A stretch of 26,869 bases of DNA from RGIG6307 sp964424345. GTDB taxonomy: Bacteria; Bacillota; Clostridia; Lachnospirales; Lachnospiraceae. The position numbers and the translations under genes were made by a program. The stretch covers positions 1-26,869 of the forward strand of contig CAYRIK010000025.1 of assembly GCA_964424345.1 (NCBI GenBank). Reading direction: 5' to 3'. A model generated the notes under the pieces. That model saw nothing but the letters and a program-made list of their open reading frames with translations. It did no database searches and was not told the DNA's origin. Shown one piece after another: positions 13,488-22,618 of this stretch. Each line of letters starts with the position of its first letter. Positions within the stretch are counted from its first letter, which is position 1.

Positions 13488-14861
13488 ATGTTGGAGAACG
13501 AACGAATTTTTAAATTACTTGTAAAATTTTCTGTACCATGTATTACGGGATTACTCATTAGTGCATTGTATAATATCGTGGATCAGATTTTTATTGGAAA
13601 CAGTGAACTTGGATATCTTGGAAATGCTGCAACGGGTGTTTCTTTCCCTGTTATTTGTATCGCAAATGCGTTTGCATGGTGTGTAGGAGATGGAGCAGCG
13701 GCATATCTTAGCATCTGTGCCGGTAAAAAGGACACGAATGGAGCACATAAATGTGTGGGAAGCGGTCTTTTGACTACAGCAGCAATCAGTATCGTGTTGA
13801 TGGGGATTTGTGAAATATTTGCAGTACCGATTATGAGTCTGTTTGGAGCGTCTCAACAGACATTGGGTATGGCAACAGAGTATTTTAGAATCATTGCAGC
13901 ATTTTTTCCAGCATATTTGCTTTCTAATGTTATGAACAGCATTATCCGAGCAGATGGAAGCCCGACTTATTCTATGGTAGGTATGTTGATTGGTGCAGTG
14001 TTAAATATAATATTGGATCCGTTGTTTATTTATGGATTTAAATGGGGCATTGCAGGAGCTGCGTGGGCAACTGCGATAGGACAAGCTGCTTCTTTGTGTG
14101 TATGTACCGTTTATTTTTTGAAGCCAAAGAATTTCAAACTGACATGGGACAGCTTCATAATAGATAGAGAAATTTTAAAAAACACCATTTCTTTAGGAGC
14201 TGCTACATTTGTAGCACAGATATCTATCGTAGTAGTATCCCTTGTCAGCAATATTGCATTGGCTCATTATGGAGCATTGTCCAAGTACGGACAGGATATT
14301 CCAATTTCTGTATTTAGTATTCAAACAAAGGTATATACAATCGTTTGTAATATTGTAACTGGTATTGTATTGGGAGGACAGCCAATCTTTGGGTATAATT
14401 ATGGTGCAAAGAAAATGCATCGTGTAAGAGAAGCATATAGATTGGTGCTTGCAGGTACTTTGATAGTCGGTATCGTTTCTACAATCATATTCCAATGTTG
14501 GCCACAGATGATTATTGGCATTTTTGGTTCAGGAGATGCGTTATATCAGGAATTTGCAGTAAAAACATTTCGCATTTATTTGTCCCTTATGACTATTACC
14601 TGTATGGTAAAGATGACAGCTATTTTCTTTCAGTCTATTGGAAAGTCCGTAAGAGCAGTGATTGCATCTTTGATTCGTGATATTATGTGTTTTACCTCAT
14701 TAGCTATCTTATTACCATATCTTATGGAAAAAAAGGAAGCAGGAAGTGGAATCATGGGTATACTATATGCGGCACCGATTGCGGATTTTGCAGCGGCAAT
14801 CGTCATATTTATATTAACAGCCTCTTTCTTTTGGAACACAAAAAAAGAAGAGAAAAAGTAA
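13488..14861 (+). CDS. MATE family multidrug/metabolite efflux protein (MepA/NorM-like)
   Basis: This is an integral membrane antiporter of the MATE family that exports cationic drugs or metabolites using a sodium or proton gradient; the substrate is unknown. The 457-residue protein has about twelve hydrophobic segments in two repeated halves. The first half opens with LLVKFSVPCITGLLISALYN and IVDQIFIGNSELG, the second has FVAQISIVVVSLVSNIAL and GGQPIFGYNYGAKK; both are typical signatures. The start at 13488 follows GGAG (13476-13479). An in-frame TTG at 13452 lies inside the terminator stem and is unlikely. It has no relation to its sporulation neighbours and occupies the position of accBC in Bacillus, so it was probably inserted in this lineage. 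Confidence 0.93.
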   Translation: MLENERIFKLLVKFSVPCITGLLISALYNIVDQIFIGNSELGYLGNAATGVSFPVICIANAFAWCVGDGAAAYLSICAGKKDTNGAHKCVGSGLLTTAAISIVLMGICEIFAVPIMSLFGASQQTLGMATEYFRIIAAFFPAYLLSNVMNSIIRADGSPTYSMVGMLIGAVLNIILDPLFIYGFKWGIAGAAWATAIGQAASLCVCTVYFLKPKNFKLTWDSFIIDREILKNTISLGAATFVAQISIVVVSLVSNIALAHYGALSKYGQDIPISVFSIQTKVYTIVCNIVTGIVLGGQPIFGYNYGAKKMHRVREAYRLVLAGTLIVGIVSTIIFQCWPQMIIGIFGSGDALYQEFAVKTFRIYLSLMTITCMVKMTAIFFQSIGKSVRAVIASLIRDIMCFTSLAILLPYLMEKKEAGSGIMGILYAAPIADFAAAIVIFILTASFFWNTKKEEKK

Positions 14862-15002
14862 CAAAACTTAGAATTGACTTATTTACAAGGCTGACCTTTT
14901 TTAGTATATTAAAAGTTGTATGGATTTTTACTGAGAAAATATACTTAGTAAATAAAAACGCTTTGTAGTAATATTGTATAGATTTATTTTGGAGGATATA
15001 AC

Positions 15003-16598
15003 GTGGGTCAATATACCAAGGAAATTAACAGAAGAAGAACGTTTGCAATCATTTCCCATCCGGATGCCGGTAAGACAACACTGACAGAAAAGTTTTTGCT
15101 TTATGGCGGTGCAATCAATTTAGCAGGAAGTGTAAAAGGAAAAGCAACAGCAAGACATGCAGTATCTGACTGGATGGAAATTGAAAAAGAAAGAGGTATT
15201 TCTGTAACAAGTTCTGTATTACAGTTTGAATATGATGGATTTTGCATCAACATTCTGGATACACCAGGACATCAGGACTTCTCAGAAGATACTTACCGTA
15301 CACTTATGGCAGCAGACAGTGCAGTAATGGTTATCGATGCAAATAAAGGTGTAGAACCACAGACTAGAAAGCTGTTTAAAGTTTGTGCTATGCGTGGTAT
15401 TCCAATCTTTACTTTTATCAATAAGTTGGATAGAGATGTAGACGATATGTTTGCTTTGTTAGATGAAATCGAGAGTGAACTTGGTATCGCTACTTGCCCA
15501 GTAAACTGGCCAATCGGTTCTGGTAAAGCATTTCAGGGTGTTTACGACAGATCAAAAGAATGTATTTACAAATTTGCTGATACAGAAAAAGGTACAAAAG
15601 AAGGTGCTGTTACAGAAGTTTCTGTTGCAGACAGAGATGGTCTTGTAAAAGAAATCGGAGAAAGTGCAGCAGATACATTATTAGAAGAAATCGAATTATT
15701 AGACGGTGCTAGTGCTGAGTTTGATTTAGAACGTGTACATGCAGGTAAATTAACTCCTGTATTTTTTGGTTCTGCACTTACAAATTTTGGTGTAGAAGAA
15801 TTTTTAAAGCACTTTTTAGATATGACAACAACTCCATTATCCCGTATGGCAGATTGTGGTGAAATCGTTCCTGATGAACATGACTTTAGTGCATTTGTAT
15901 TTAAGATTCAGGCAAATATGAATAAGAACCACCGAGACAGAATTGCATTTATGAGAATTTGTTCCGGTAAGTTTGATGCTTCTAAGGAAGTAAAGCATAT
16001 TCAGGGCGGAAAGATTATGCGTTTATCCCAGCCACAGCAGATTATGGCAAATGAACGTAAGATTTTAGAAGAAGCATATGCCGGAGATATTATTGGTGTA
16101 TTTGATCCAGGTATTTTTGCAATCGGAGATACAATCTGTATGCCAAAAGAAAACTTCCGATATGCAGGTATTCCTACATTCGCACCTGAACATTTTGCAA
16201 GAGTACGTCAGGTAGATACTATGAAACGTAAGCAGTTTGTAAAGGGTATCAACCAGATTGCACAGGAAGGTGCTATTCAGATTTTCCAGGAATTTAATTC
16301 CGGTATGGAAGAAGTTATTGTCGGTGTAGTAGGTGTCCTTCAGTTTGACGTATTAAAATATCGTATGGAAAATGAATACAACGTAGAAATTCGTTTAGAA
16401 ACATTGCCATATGAACATATCCGTTGGATTGAAAATAAGGATATTGACTTAAATAAGATCGTTGGTACTTCTGATATGAAGAAGGTTTGCGACTTAAAGG
16501 GAAGACCATTATTATTATTCGTAAATTCATGGTCTATCGGCATGACATTAGACAGAAATAAAGATCTTGTACTGAGCGAATTTGGTACAGCAGAGTAA
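15003..16598 (+). CDS. prfC: Peptide chain release factor 3 (RF3)
   Basis: RF3 is a translational GTPase that removes RF1/RF2 from the ribosome after peptide release. The 531-residue product has G1 HPDAGKTT (19-26), the switch-I region with EKERGISVTSSV, G3 DTPGHQDF (from D86) and G4 NKLD (140-143). RF3-specific parts include VNWPIGSGKAFQGVYD and DCGEIVPDEHDFSAFVFKIQ, ending DLVLSEFGTAE. It starts with GTG at 15003, seven bases after GGAGG (14991-14995). It lies alone between the MATE gene and the next operon, ends in its own terminator, and its promoter in 14862-14990 is not clear to me. RF3 is absent from many Firmicutes but common in gut Clostridia. Confidence 0.95.
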   Translation: MGQYTKEINRRRTFAIISHPDAGKTTLTEKFLLYGGAINLAGSVKGKATARHAVSDWMEIEKERGISVTSSVLQFEYDGFCINILDTPGHQDFSEDTYRTLMAADSAVMVIDANKGVEPQTRKLFKVCAMRGIPIFTFINKLDRDVDDMFALLDEIESELGIATCPVNWPIGSGKAFQGVYDRSKECIYKFADTEKGTKEGAVTEVSVADRDGLVKEIGESAADTLLEEIELLDGASAEFDLERVHAGKLTPVFFGSALTNFGVEEFLKHFLDMTTTPLSRMADCGEIVPDEHDFSAFVFKIQANMNKNHRDRIAFMRICSGKFDASKEVKHIQGGKIMRLSQPQQIMANERKILEEAYAGDIIGVFDPGIFAIGDTICMPKENFRYAGIPTFAPEHFARVRQVDTMKRKQFVKGINQIAQEGAIQIFQEFNSGMEEVIVGVVGVLQFDVLKYRMENEYNVEIRLETLPYEHIRWIENKDIDLNKIVGTSDMKKVCDLKGRPLLLFVNSWSIGMTLDRNKDLVLSEFGTAE

Positions 16599-16612
16599 AT
16601 GAACAGAAAGAG

Positions 16613-16645
16613 AAAGACGCAGTATTAACTATTGCGTCTTTTTTG
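16613..16645 (+). terminator. Intrinsic terminator after prfC
   Basis: AAAGACGCA (16613-16621) pairs perfectly with TGCGTCTTT (16633-16641), extended by G-T and T-A pairs toward the loop. The stem runs into a T-rich tail (TTTTTTG and then further T). The right arm also contains the -35 of the next promoter. Confidence 0.88.
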
Positions 16646-16660
16646 TTTTTTTGCTATACT
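16632..16660 (+). promoter_or_regulatory. Promoter of the asp23-nusB-xseAB-ispA-dxs gene run, embedded in the prfC terminator
   Basis: TTGCGT (16632-16637) and TATACT (16655-16660) are separated by 17 bases, with TGC before the -10 forming an extended TGn element. The predicted start near 16667 leaves a leader of about 30 nt to the ATG. No other promoter is visible before the compact gene run, so it may serve much of 16697-25639. Confidence 0.6.
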
Positions 16661-16696
16661 TAATAAAAGTGTCTGAATAGGTTAAGGAGGTTTCCT

Positions 16697-17065
16697 ATGG
16701 ATAATAGAAATAATTATGTATTAAGAGAAGATGAAAATTCCGGCAATATTTATCTGGCTGAAGATGTGGTAGCTACTATTGCAGGGCTTGCAGCAATCAG
16801 AGATGTTGAAGGCGTATCAGCAGTAGGCGACCCTTCCCGCAAGATGCTTGCAGGCCAGAATCCAAAAATGGCAGCAAGAGGAGTAAGAGTAGATATCAGC
16901 GATGATATTGTAAATGTGGATATTTCTTTGGCTATCATGTATGGATACAATATTCCTGAAACTTGCCGTAAGGTACAGCAGAAGGTACAGATGAACATTG
17001 AAAACATGACCGGATTAAAGGTTGCAAGTGTAAACTTACGCATTGCCGGTCTGAATATGAACTAA
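16697..17065 (+). CDS. Asp23/Gls24 (DUF322) family envelope-stress-related protein, YqhY-like
   Basis: This is a small cytoplasmic Asp23-domain protein of 122 residues. Visible signatures are GNIYLAEDVVATIAGLAA, DVEGVSAVG, KMAARGVRVDISDDIVNVDI and the C-terminal VQQKVQMNIENMTGL followed by VASVNLRIAGL. In Bacillus the YqhY member sits in the acc-yqhY-nusB order and is linked to control of acetyl-CoA carboxylase. Here it keeps its place before nusB but accBC are not adjacent. A full AGGAGG (about 16686-16691) precedes the ATG. The family is certain; the function in this organism is not known. Confidence 0.92.
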   Translation: MDNRNNYVLREDENSGNIYLAEDVVATIAGLAAIRDVEGVSAVGDPSRKMLAGQNPKMAARGVRVDISDDIVNVDISLAIMYGYNIPETCRKVQQKVQMNIENMTGLKVASVNLRIAGLNMN

Positions 17066-17089
17066 AAAATCAGATTTACAGAGGGTGCT

Positions 17090-17494
17090 ATGACTAGAAC
17101 AGAGTTGCGAGAATATTTATTTAAACTTTTATTCCGTATTGAATTTAATGAACCAGAGGAAATGGCAGAGCAGAAAGCATTATTTTTTGCAGATGATGAA
17201 GTTGCCTTTTCAGAAGAAGAAAAAACATTGATCGCTGACAAATTTGAGCGTATCCAGAGCATGATTCCAGAATTAGATGAGGCGTTATTTGCAAAGGCAG
17301 AAGGCTGGAGCAAAAATCGTATCGGTAAAGTAGAGCTTACGATTTTCCGTCTTGCAATTTTTGAAATCTTAAAGGATGATGCTGTACCTGCAGGTGTTGC
17401 AATCAATGAAGCGGTAGAGCTTGCAAAAAAATATGGACAGGACAATGCAGGAAGTTTTGTCAATGGTGTATTAGCCAAATTTACAAAAGCATAA
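17090..17494 (+). CDS. nusB: Transcription antitermination factor NusB
   Basis: NusB binds boxA RNA with S10 (NusE) and supports processive transcription of rRNA operons. The 134-residue all-helical product begins MTRTELREYLFKLLFRIEF, where homologues have the R-x-x-A-hydrophobic start. It contains NRIGKVELTIFRLAIFEIL and AINEAVELAKKYG, then the conserved SFVNGVLAKF at the C-terminus. Length is typical. AGAGGG precedes the ATG. It lies 24 bases after the asp23-family gene and six bases before xseA, in the conserved order. Confidence 0.94.
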   Translation: MTRTELREYLFKLLFRIEFNEPEEMAEQKALFFADDEVAFSEEEKTLIADKFERIQSMIPELDEALFAKAEGWSKNRIGKVELTIFRLAIFEILKDDAVPAGVAINEAVELAKKYGQDNAGSFVNGVLAKFTKA

Positions 17495-17500
17495 TGAGCT

Positions 17501-18727
17501 ATGGGTAATGTTTATTCCGTTACACAGATAAGCAGTTATATTAAGAATATGTTCACGCAGGATTACTTGTTGCAAAGCCTCTCCGTACAAGGAGAGGTGA
17601 GTAACTGCAAGTATCATTCTTCTGGGCATATTTATTTTACTTTAAAGGATGCCGATGCGGTATTAAATTGTGTTATGTTTGCCGGGTATCGCAGTAATGG
17701 GCTGTCTTTTCGATTAGAAGAAGGACAGAACGTTATTGTAGGCGGTACAGTGGATGTATATGGTAAAGATGGAAGATACCAGCTTTATGCAAAGCAAATC
17801 AAACTGGCAGGAATCGGATTGTTGTATGAGCGGTTTGAGGCATTAAAGGAAGAATTGTTGGAAATGGGGATGTTTTCCAAAGAGTATAAACAGCCTATTC
17901 CAAAATATATCCGTACACTTGGCATCGTAACAGCGCCTACAGGGGCGGCAGTCAGAGATATTATACAGATTACGATGCGAAGAAATCCATTTGTACAGAT
18001 TATATTGTATCCGGCACTTGTGCAAGGAGAAGGTGCAGCAGCAAGTATCGTAGAAGGTATTCATGCTTTAGAAAAACAACATGTGGATGTAATGATCGTT
18101 GGTAGAGGCGGCGGTTCTATAGAAGATTTGTGGGCATTTAATGAGCGCAGTGTAGCAGAAGCAGTCTTTCATTGTACGGTTCCAATTATTTCTGCAGTAG
18201 GTCATGAGACAGATACAACGATTATAGATTTTGTTTCAGATCTTCGAGCCCCAACGCCATCTGCGGCAGCAGAGCTGGCAGTGTATGATGTTCGCACTTT
18301 GTTTGCACAATTAGAGTCGTATCATGGAGCATTGTGCAGCAGTATGGAACGTAAATTGCGTGAATATCATATAAAACTGACACAATATCAACGTTTGTTA
18401 AAAATAAAGCATCCGATGTATCAGATAAGAGAACAAAAACAGCAGCTCCTTGAAATAGAAGAACGACTGCAAAGCAGTATGAAACGACAGCTCTTACAAA
18501 AACGAAATGAGCTTCGTATCAAAGTGAGTTGTTTACAGGGAATGAGTCCTTTGGATAAATTAGAGCAAGGACTTGCCTATGTATGTGACAATCAGGGCAA
18601 AACGATTCACAGTGTCGGTCAAATCAATACTGGGGAACAAATTCAAATCCAGTTAAAGGATGGCCGCATTCAGGCAGTTGTGGAAAGAAAGGAAGAGGCA
18701 GATGTCAAAAAACAGTATGGCTTGTGA
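17501..18727 (+). CDS. xseA: Exodeoxyribonuclease VII large subunit
   Basis: With XseB this forms ExoVII, which degrades single-stranded DNA from both ends into oligonucleotides. The 408-residue protein starts with an OB-fold nucleic-acid domain (VYSVTQISSYIKNMF, LSVQGEVSNCKYHSSGHIYF), followed by the catalytic part. That part has LGIVTAPTGAAVRDIIQ, VGRGGGSIEDLWAFN and SAVGHETDTTIIDFVSDLRAPTPSAAAE, and is followed by a coiled-coil region (about 260-345) and a short C-terminal barrel. The ribosome site before 17501 is poor, so translation is probably coupled to nusB, which stops six bases upstream. folD, usually between nusB and xseA in Bacillus, is absent. Confidence 0.95.
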   Translation: MGNVYSVTQISSYIKNMFTQDYLLQSLSVQGEVSNCKYHSSGHIYFTLKDADAVLNCVMFAGYRSNGLSFRLEEGQNVIVGGTVDVYGKDGRYQLYAKQIKLAGIGLLYERFEALKEELLEMGMFSKEYKQPIPKYIRTLGIVTAPTGAAVRDIIQITMRRNPFVQIILYPALVQGEGAAASIVEGIHALEKQHVDVMIVGRGGGSIEDLWAFNERSVAEAVFHCTVPIISAVGHETDTTIIDFVSDLRAPTPSAAAELAVYDVRTLFAQLESYHGALCSSMERKLREYHIKLTQYQRLLKIKHPMYQIREQKQQLLEIEERLQSSMKRQLLQKRNELRIKVSCLQGMSPLDKLEQGLAYVCDNQGKTIHSVGQINTGEQIQIQLKDGRIQAVVERKEEADVKKQYGL

Positions 18728-18938
18728 TGCTCCACAGGAAGAAATGTCTTTGGAGACAGCATTTGAAAGACTAGATACACTGATGCAGGAGTTAGAAAAT
18801 CCAGACAGCACCTTAGAAGCATCTTTTCATGCCTTTGAGCAGGGAATGCAGTTAGTAAAGTATTGCAATGACTTAATAGACAAAGTAGAAAAAAGAGTAC
18901 TTGTATTGAGTCAGGATGGAGAGTTCGATGAATTTTAA
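18702..18938 (+). CDS. xseB: Exodeoxyribonuclease VII small subunit
   Basis: The small helical subunit of ExoVII, 78 residues from the ATG at 18702, which follows AGGAAG-type purines. It overlaps the end of xseA by 26 bases. A longer in-frame start at 18660 would lie deep inside xseA. The family core is MSLETAFERLDTLMQELENP, STLEASFHAFEQGMQLVKYC and the two-helix hairpin ending VEKRVLVLSQDGEFDEF. A start at the later ATG (18744, MSLETAF) would still give the whole core, so the first 14 residues are uncertain. Its stop overlaps the ispA start by 11 bases. Confidence 0.9.
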   Translation: MSKNSMACDAPQEEMSLETAFERLDTLMQELENPDSTLEASFHAFEQGMQLVKYCNDLIDKVEKRVLVLSQDGEFDEF

Positions 18939-19821
18939 TGAAACCCTAACAAAAAAAGTGCAGAATACAGAAGAAATTATAAAGAGATTTCTTCCAAAAG
19001 AAGACGGATATCAAAAAACTGTATTAGAGGCTATGAATTACAGTGTATTGGCAGGCGGTAAAAGACTGCGTCCATTGTTGATGCATGAAGTTTTTTGTGC
19101 GTATGGCGGCGAAGGACAGATTGTTTATCCATTTATGGCGGCAATCGAGATGATACACACATATTCTCTTGTACACGATGACCTTCCTGCTATGGATAAT
19201 GACGATTATAGAAGAGGTCGTTTGACTACCCACAAAAAATATGGCGAAGCAATGGGTATTTTAGCAGGGGATGCTTTATTGAATTATGCATTTGAAACAG
19301 CTCTTTTGGCATTCGATATGGCGGACAGCACACAGTATCCGATGATTGCAAAGGCATTACAGGTATTGGCAAAAAAAGCCGGTATTTTTGGTATGATTGG
19401 TGGTCAGGTATGTGATATTGAATCCGAAAACAGCAAAGAGCCAATCAAAGGAGAAACGCTGATGTTTATTCATGAAAATAAAACAGCAGCATTGATTCAG
19501 GCTTCTATGATGATTGGCGGTATTTTAGCGGGTGCTGAAAAGGAGCAAATTGAAAAATTAGAGCAGTCTGCATATGATCTTGGAATTGCATTCCAGATTC
19601 AGGATGATGTATTGGATGTGACAAGTACATTTGAAGAGCTTGGAAAACCAATTGGAAGTGATGCCAAAAACCAGAAGCAGACATATGTGACGATTTATGG
19701 TTTAGATCAAGCCAAAGAAGAAGTAAAGCGATTATCCGAGGAAGCGATTTCTTTAGCACAATTAGAGGCAGACAGCTTTTTAGCACAATTATTTGAAAGT
19801 CTGATTTACAGAAGCAAATAA
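18928..19821 (+). CDS. ispA: Geranyl/farnesyl diphosphate synthase
   Basis: This short-chain trans-prenyl synthase condenses dimethylallyl-PP and isopentenyl-PP, most likely to farnesyl-PP for undecaprenyl and quinone precursors. The 297-residue protein has GGKRLRP, the first aspartate-rich motif DDLPAMDNDD (D84-D85-x4-D90) and the second DDVLD (226-230). Also present is GDALLNYAFE, typical of bacterial IspA (YqiD). The start at 18928 has GGAG at 18918-18921. The alternative ATG at 18916 lies inside that site's context and lacks its own. Its neighbour dxs feeds the same pathway, which supports the role. The exact chain length is inferred. Confidence 0.94.
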   Translation: MNFNETLTKKVQNTEEIIKRFLPKEDGYQKTVLEAMNYSVLAGGKRLRPLLMHEVFCAYGGEGQIVYPFMAAIEMIHTYSLVHDDLPAMDNDDYRRGRLTTHKKYGEAMGILAGDALLNYAFETALLAFDMADSTQYPMIAKALQVLAKKAGIFGMIGGQVCDIESENSKEPIKGETLMFIHENKTAALIQASMMIGGILAGAEKEQIEKLEQSAYDLGIAFQIQDDVLDVTSTFEELGKPIGSDAKNQKQTYVTIYGLDQAKEEVKRLSEEAISLAQLEADSFLAQLFESLIYRSK

Positions 19822-19852
19822 GAGCCTGTGAGTGAAAGGACGAAGGAAAAGT

Positions 19853-21712
19853 ATGTTACTGGATACCATCCAAAAGGCAAATGATATAAAAAATATTCCA
19901 CCAGAAAAGTTGGATACGTTGGCGGCAGAAATCAGAGAATTTTTAATCGAAAAAATCAGTGAGACAGGTGGACATCTTGGTCCAAATCTTGGCGTAGTTG
20001 AGCTTACAATGGCATTGCATATGTGCTTAGATTTTCCGAAAGATAAGATTGTATGGGATGTAGGTCATCAGGCTTATACGCATAAGTTGTTGACAGGACG
20101 AAAAAAAGGATTTGATACACTTCGTAAATATAAGGGAATGAGCGGTTTCCCAAAGAGAAAAGAAAGTGACTGTGACTGTTTTGATACAGGACATAGTTCT
20201 ACTTCTATTTCTGCTGGACTTGGTCTTGTAAAAGCAAGAGATTTACAAGGAGGTACAGAAACAATCGTTTCTGTTATTGGAGATGGTTCCATGACAGGCG
20301 GTATGGCATATGAAGCGTTGAACAATGCAGCGAGATTAGATACGAACTATATTATTATTTTAAACGATAATAACATGTCTATTTCTGAAAATGTAGGCGG
20401 TATGAATAAGTATCTGAATAAAATCCGCACAGGAGATAAATACTTGGGATTAAAGTCTAAAGTATTTGATATGTTGTCTGCATGGCCTGAAAAGGGTGAT
20501 GAAGTTGTAAAGGGAATCCGAAAAGTTAAAAATGATATTAAGCATCTTGTTATTCCAGGAACATGGTTTGAGGATCTTGGTTTAAAATATTTAGGTCCGG
20601 TAGATGGACATGATATTCCAACGATGATGCGTGTCATAGAGGAAGCAAAGAAAGTAAAGGGTGCAGTACTTGTTCATGTTGTTACAAATAAAGGAAATGG
20701 ATTTGTGCCAGCAGAAAAGCATCCAAGCAGATTTCATGGTGCAGAGCCATTTGATACAGAGACAGGGCTTCCAAGAGTGCCAAGAAGGGTTGCAAATTAT
20801 ACCGATATTTTCTCTACTGTTATGATTAAATTGGCACAAAGGGATGAAAAGGTAGTTGCAATTACAGCTGCGATGCCGGATGGAACGGGATTAAAGCGTT
20901 TCCGTAATATTTATCCAGATAGATTTTTCGATGTAGGAATTGCAGAACAGCATGCAGTTACCTTTGCAGCTGGATTGGCAGCAGGGGGATTAAAACCAGT
21001 TGTTGCAATTTATTCTTCTTTTTTACAAAGAGCATATGATCAGATTTTACATGATGTATGTATCCAAAATCTTCCGGTTGTATTCGCTATTGACAGAGCA
21101 GGTCTTGTAGGAAGTGACGGGGAGACTCATCAAGGTGTATTTGATTATTCTTACTTAAACAGCATTCCAAACATGCACGTTATGGCACCAAAAAACAAGT
21201 GGGAGCTTTCAGATATGATGAAATTTGCAGTGGCACTTGGAAAACCAGTAGCAGTGCGTTATCCAAGAGGAACAGCATATACAGGTTTGGAAGAATTTAG
21301 AGCGGAAATTCAATTAGGAAAGAGCGAAATGCTTTTTGAGGGCACACAAGTAGCTATTTTTGCAGTAGGAAGTATGGTAAAGACAGCAGCAGAAGTGCGA
21401 AAACTTTTATTAGAAAAAGGAATTTCTCCTACGGTAATCAATGGCAGATTTATTAAGCCAATCGATGAAGAAGCAATTGATGAGGCTTGTAAAAATCATA
21501 CGCTCATTGTGACAATGGAGGAAAACGTAGTATCCGGTGGCTACGGAGAAGCAGTTGCTTCTTATATGAAACAGGCAGGGCATGAAAATGAACTGTACAT
21601 GGTTGGAGTACCGGACCGATTTATAGAGCATGGAAGCGTAGAACTTCTCAAACAGGAGATTGGAATAGATGCATCCAGCATTGTAAAGGGTATTTTGGAG
21701 AGAATTCATTGA
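19853..21712 (+). CDS. dxs: 1-deoxy-D-xylulose-5-phosphate synthase
   Basis: Dxs condenses pyruvate and glyceraldehyde-3-phosphate with thiamine diphosphate and is the first step of the MEP isoprenoid pathway. The 619-residue product has GGHLGPNLGVVELT, DVGHQAYTHKLLTGR and the ThDP motif GDGSMTGGMAYEALNNA. It also has the domain-2 segment AIDRAGLVGSDGETHQG with AEQHAVTFAAGLA, and the C-terminal transketolase domain (TVINGRFIKPID). The start at 19853 follows AAGGA. A GTG at 19832 is possible in frame, but it would add a basic, unconserved MKGRRKS tail. The gene lies 31 bases after ispA, keeping the two isoprenoid genes together. Confidence 0.96.
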   Translation: MLLDTIQKANDIKNIPPEKLDTLAAEIREFLIEKISETGGHLGPNLGVVELTMALHMCLDFPKDKIVWDVGHQAYTHKLLTGRKKGFDTLRKYKGMSGFPKRKESDCDCFDTGHSSTSISAGLGLVKARDLQGGTETIVSVIGDGSMTGGMAYEALNNAARLDTNYIIILNDNNMSISENVGGMNKYLNKIRTGDKYLGLKSKVFDMLSAWPEKGDEVVKGIRKVKNDIKHLVIPGTWFEDLGLKYLGPVDGHDIPTMMRVIEEAKKVKGAVLVHVVTNKGNGFVPAEKHPSRFHGAEPFDTETGLPRVPRRVANYTDIFSTVMIKLAQRDEKVVAITAAMPDGTGLKRFRNIYPDRFFDVGIAEQHAVTFAAGLAAGGLKPVVAIYSSFLQRAYDQILHDVCIQNLPVVFAIDRAGLVGSDGETHQGVFDYSYLNSIPNMHVMAPKNKWELSDMMKFAVALGKPVAVRYPRGTAYTGLEEFRAEIQLGKSEMLFEGTQVAIFAVGSMVKTAAEVRKLLLEKGISPTVINGRFIKPIDEEAIDEACKNHTLIVTMEENVVSGGYGEAVASYMKQAGHENELYMVGVPDRFIEHGSVELLKQEIGIDASSIVKGILERIH

Positions 21713-21713
21713 T

Positions 21714-22601
21714 ATGAAAGAACGTTTGGATGTGCTTCTGATATCTGAGGGGTATGCAGAAAGCCGCGAGAAAGCGAAAGCAATGATTAAAGCAGGTCAG
21801 GTGATCGTAAACGGACAAAAGCAGAGCAAAGCAGGAAGTATGTTTGAACCTGATCATATCACAATCGAAGTGATTGGAGATGTTCTTAAATATGTAAGCC
21901 GAGGCGGTTTAAAATTAGAGAAAGCAATTTCTCATTTTAAACTGTCTTTGGAAGATAAGATATGTATGGATATTGGTGCCAGTACAGGAGGTTTTACAGA
22001 TTGTATGCTTCAAAATGGTGCAAAGAAAGTATTCAGCGTAGATGTAGGACATGACCAATTGGCACAGAAACTTCGAGAAGATGAACGTGTCGTATGTATG
22101 GAGAGGACAAATTTCCGTTATATTACGAAGGAACAGATTGGTGAGGAGTTGGACTTCTTTTCTTGTGATGTAAGTTTTATATCCTTGACAAAGATTTTAA
22201 TTCCAGCTTATCAGTTATTAAAAAACGGCGGTGAGGCAGTGTGCTTAATCAAACCGCAGTTTGAAGCCGGCAAAGATCATGTCGGTAAAAAAGGTGTAGT
22301 CAGAGAACCTGAGATGCACAAAGAAGTAGTAGCTAAAATTTTGGATTATGCCGATTTAATCGGTTTTGATATATTACATTTAGAATATTCCCCTATCAAA
22401 GGACCGGAAGGCAATATAGAATATCTCGTACATTTATCCAAAAATGAAGAGAAGTCTTCACAAGTACCAGTGTGGACAGAAAAAGAAGCAGAAGATATGC
22501 TTTTGGAAACACAAGTGCTTGGAACAGGCATTTCCACAAATGCCGAAGTAAAGAAGCTGATAGAGACTACAGTGGCACAGGCACATGGTACACTGGATTA
22601 G
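21714..22601 (+). CDS. tlyA: TlyA family rRNA (cytidine-2'-O)-methyltransferase / hemolysin-like protein
   Basis: The 295-residue protein combines an N-terminal S4 RNA-binding domain (ERLDVLLISEGYAESREKAK, about 1-60) with an FtsJ/RrmJ-type SAM methyltransferase domain. The SAM motif is DIGASTGGFTDC (from D86), followed by DVGHDQLAQKL, CDVSFISL and LIKPQFEAG. These include the K and D residues of the FtsJ catalytic set. TlyA in actinobacteria 2'-O-methylates 16S and 23S rRNA and is linked to capreomycin sensitivity; the Bacillus homologue is YqxC. The haemolysin label is historical. It starts one base after the dxs stop. Confidence 0.92.
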   Translation: MKERLDVLLISEGYAESREKAKAMIKAGQVIVNGQKQSKAGSMFEPDHITIEVIGDVLKYVSRGGLKLEKAISHFKLSLEDKICMDIGASTGGFTDCMLQNGAKKVFSVDVGHDQLAQKLREDERVVCMERTNFRYITKEQIGEELDFFSCDVSFISLTKILIPAYQLLKNGGEAVCLIKPQFEAGKDHVGKKGVVREPEMHKEVVAKILDYADLIGFDILHLEYSPIKGPEGNIEYLVHLSKNEEKSSQVPVWTEKEAEDMLLETQVLGTGISTNAEVKKLIETTVAQAHGTLD

Positions 22602-22618
22602 TCGGAAGGGAAAATCCT

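Noticed and set aside
14887..14902. Short AAGG-CTGA-CCTT hairpin with T run after the MATE gene as a terminator
   Set aside because: Only four base pairs, two of them AT, so too weak to call.
14927..14952. AT-rich inverted repeat TTTACTGAG / CTTAGTAAA before prfC
   Set aside because: Nine pairs, but AT-rich and without a T tract or promoter context. It is plausible by chance in this AT-rich gap.
22472..22618. N-terminal extension of the nadK frame overlapping tlyA
   Set aside because: Reads an out-of-frame part of tlyA. The conserved NAD kinase start with a ribosome site is at 22619.
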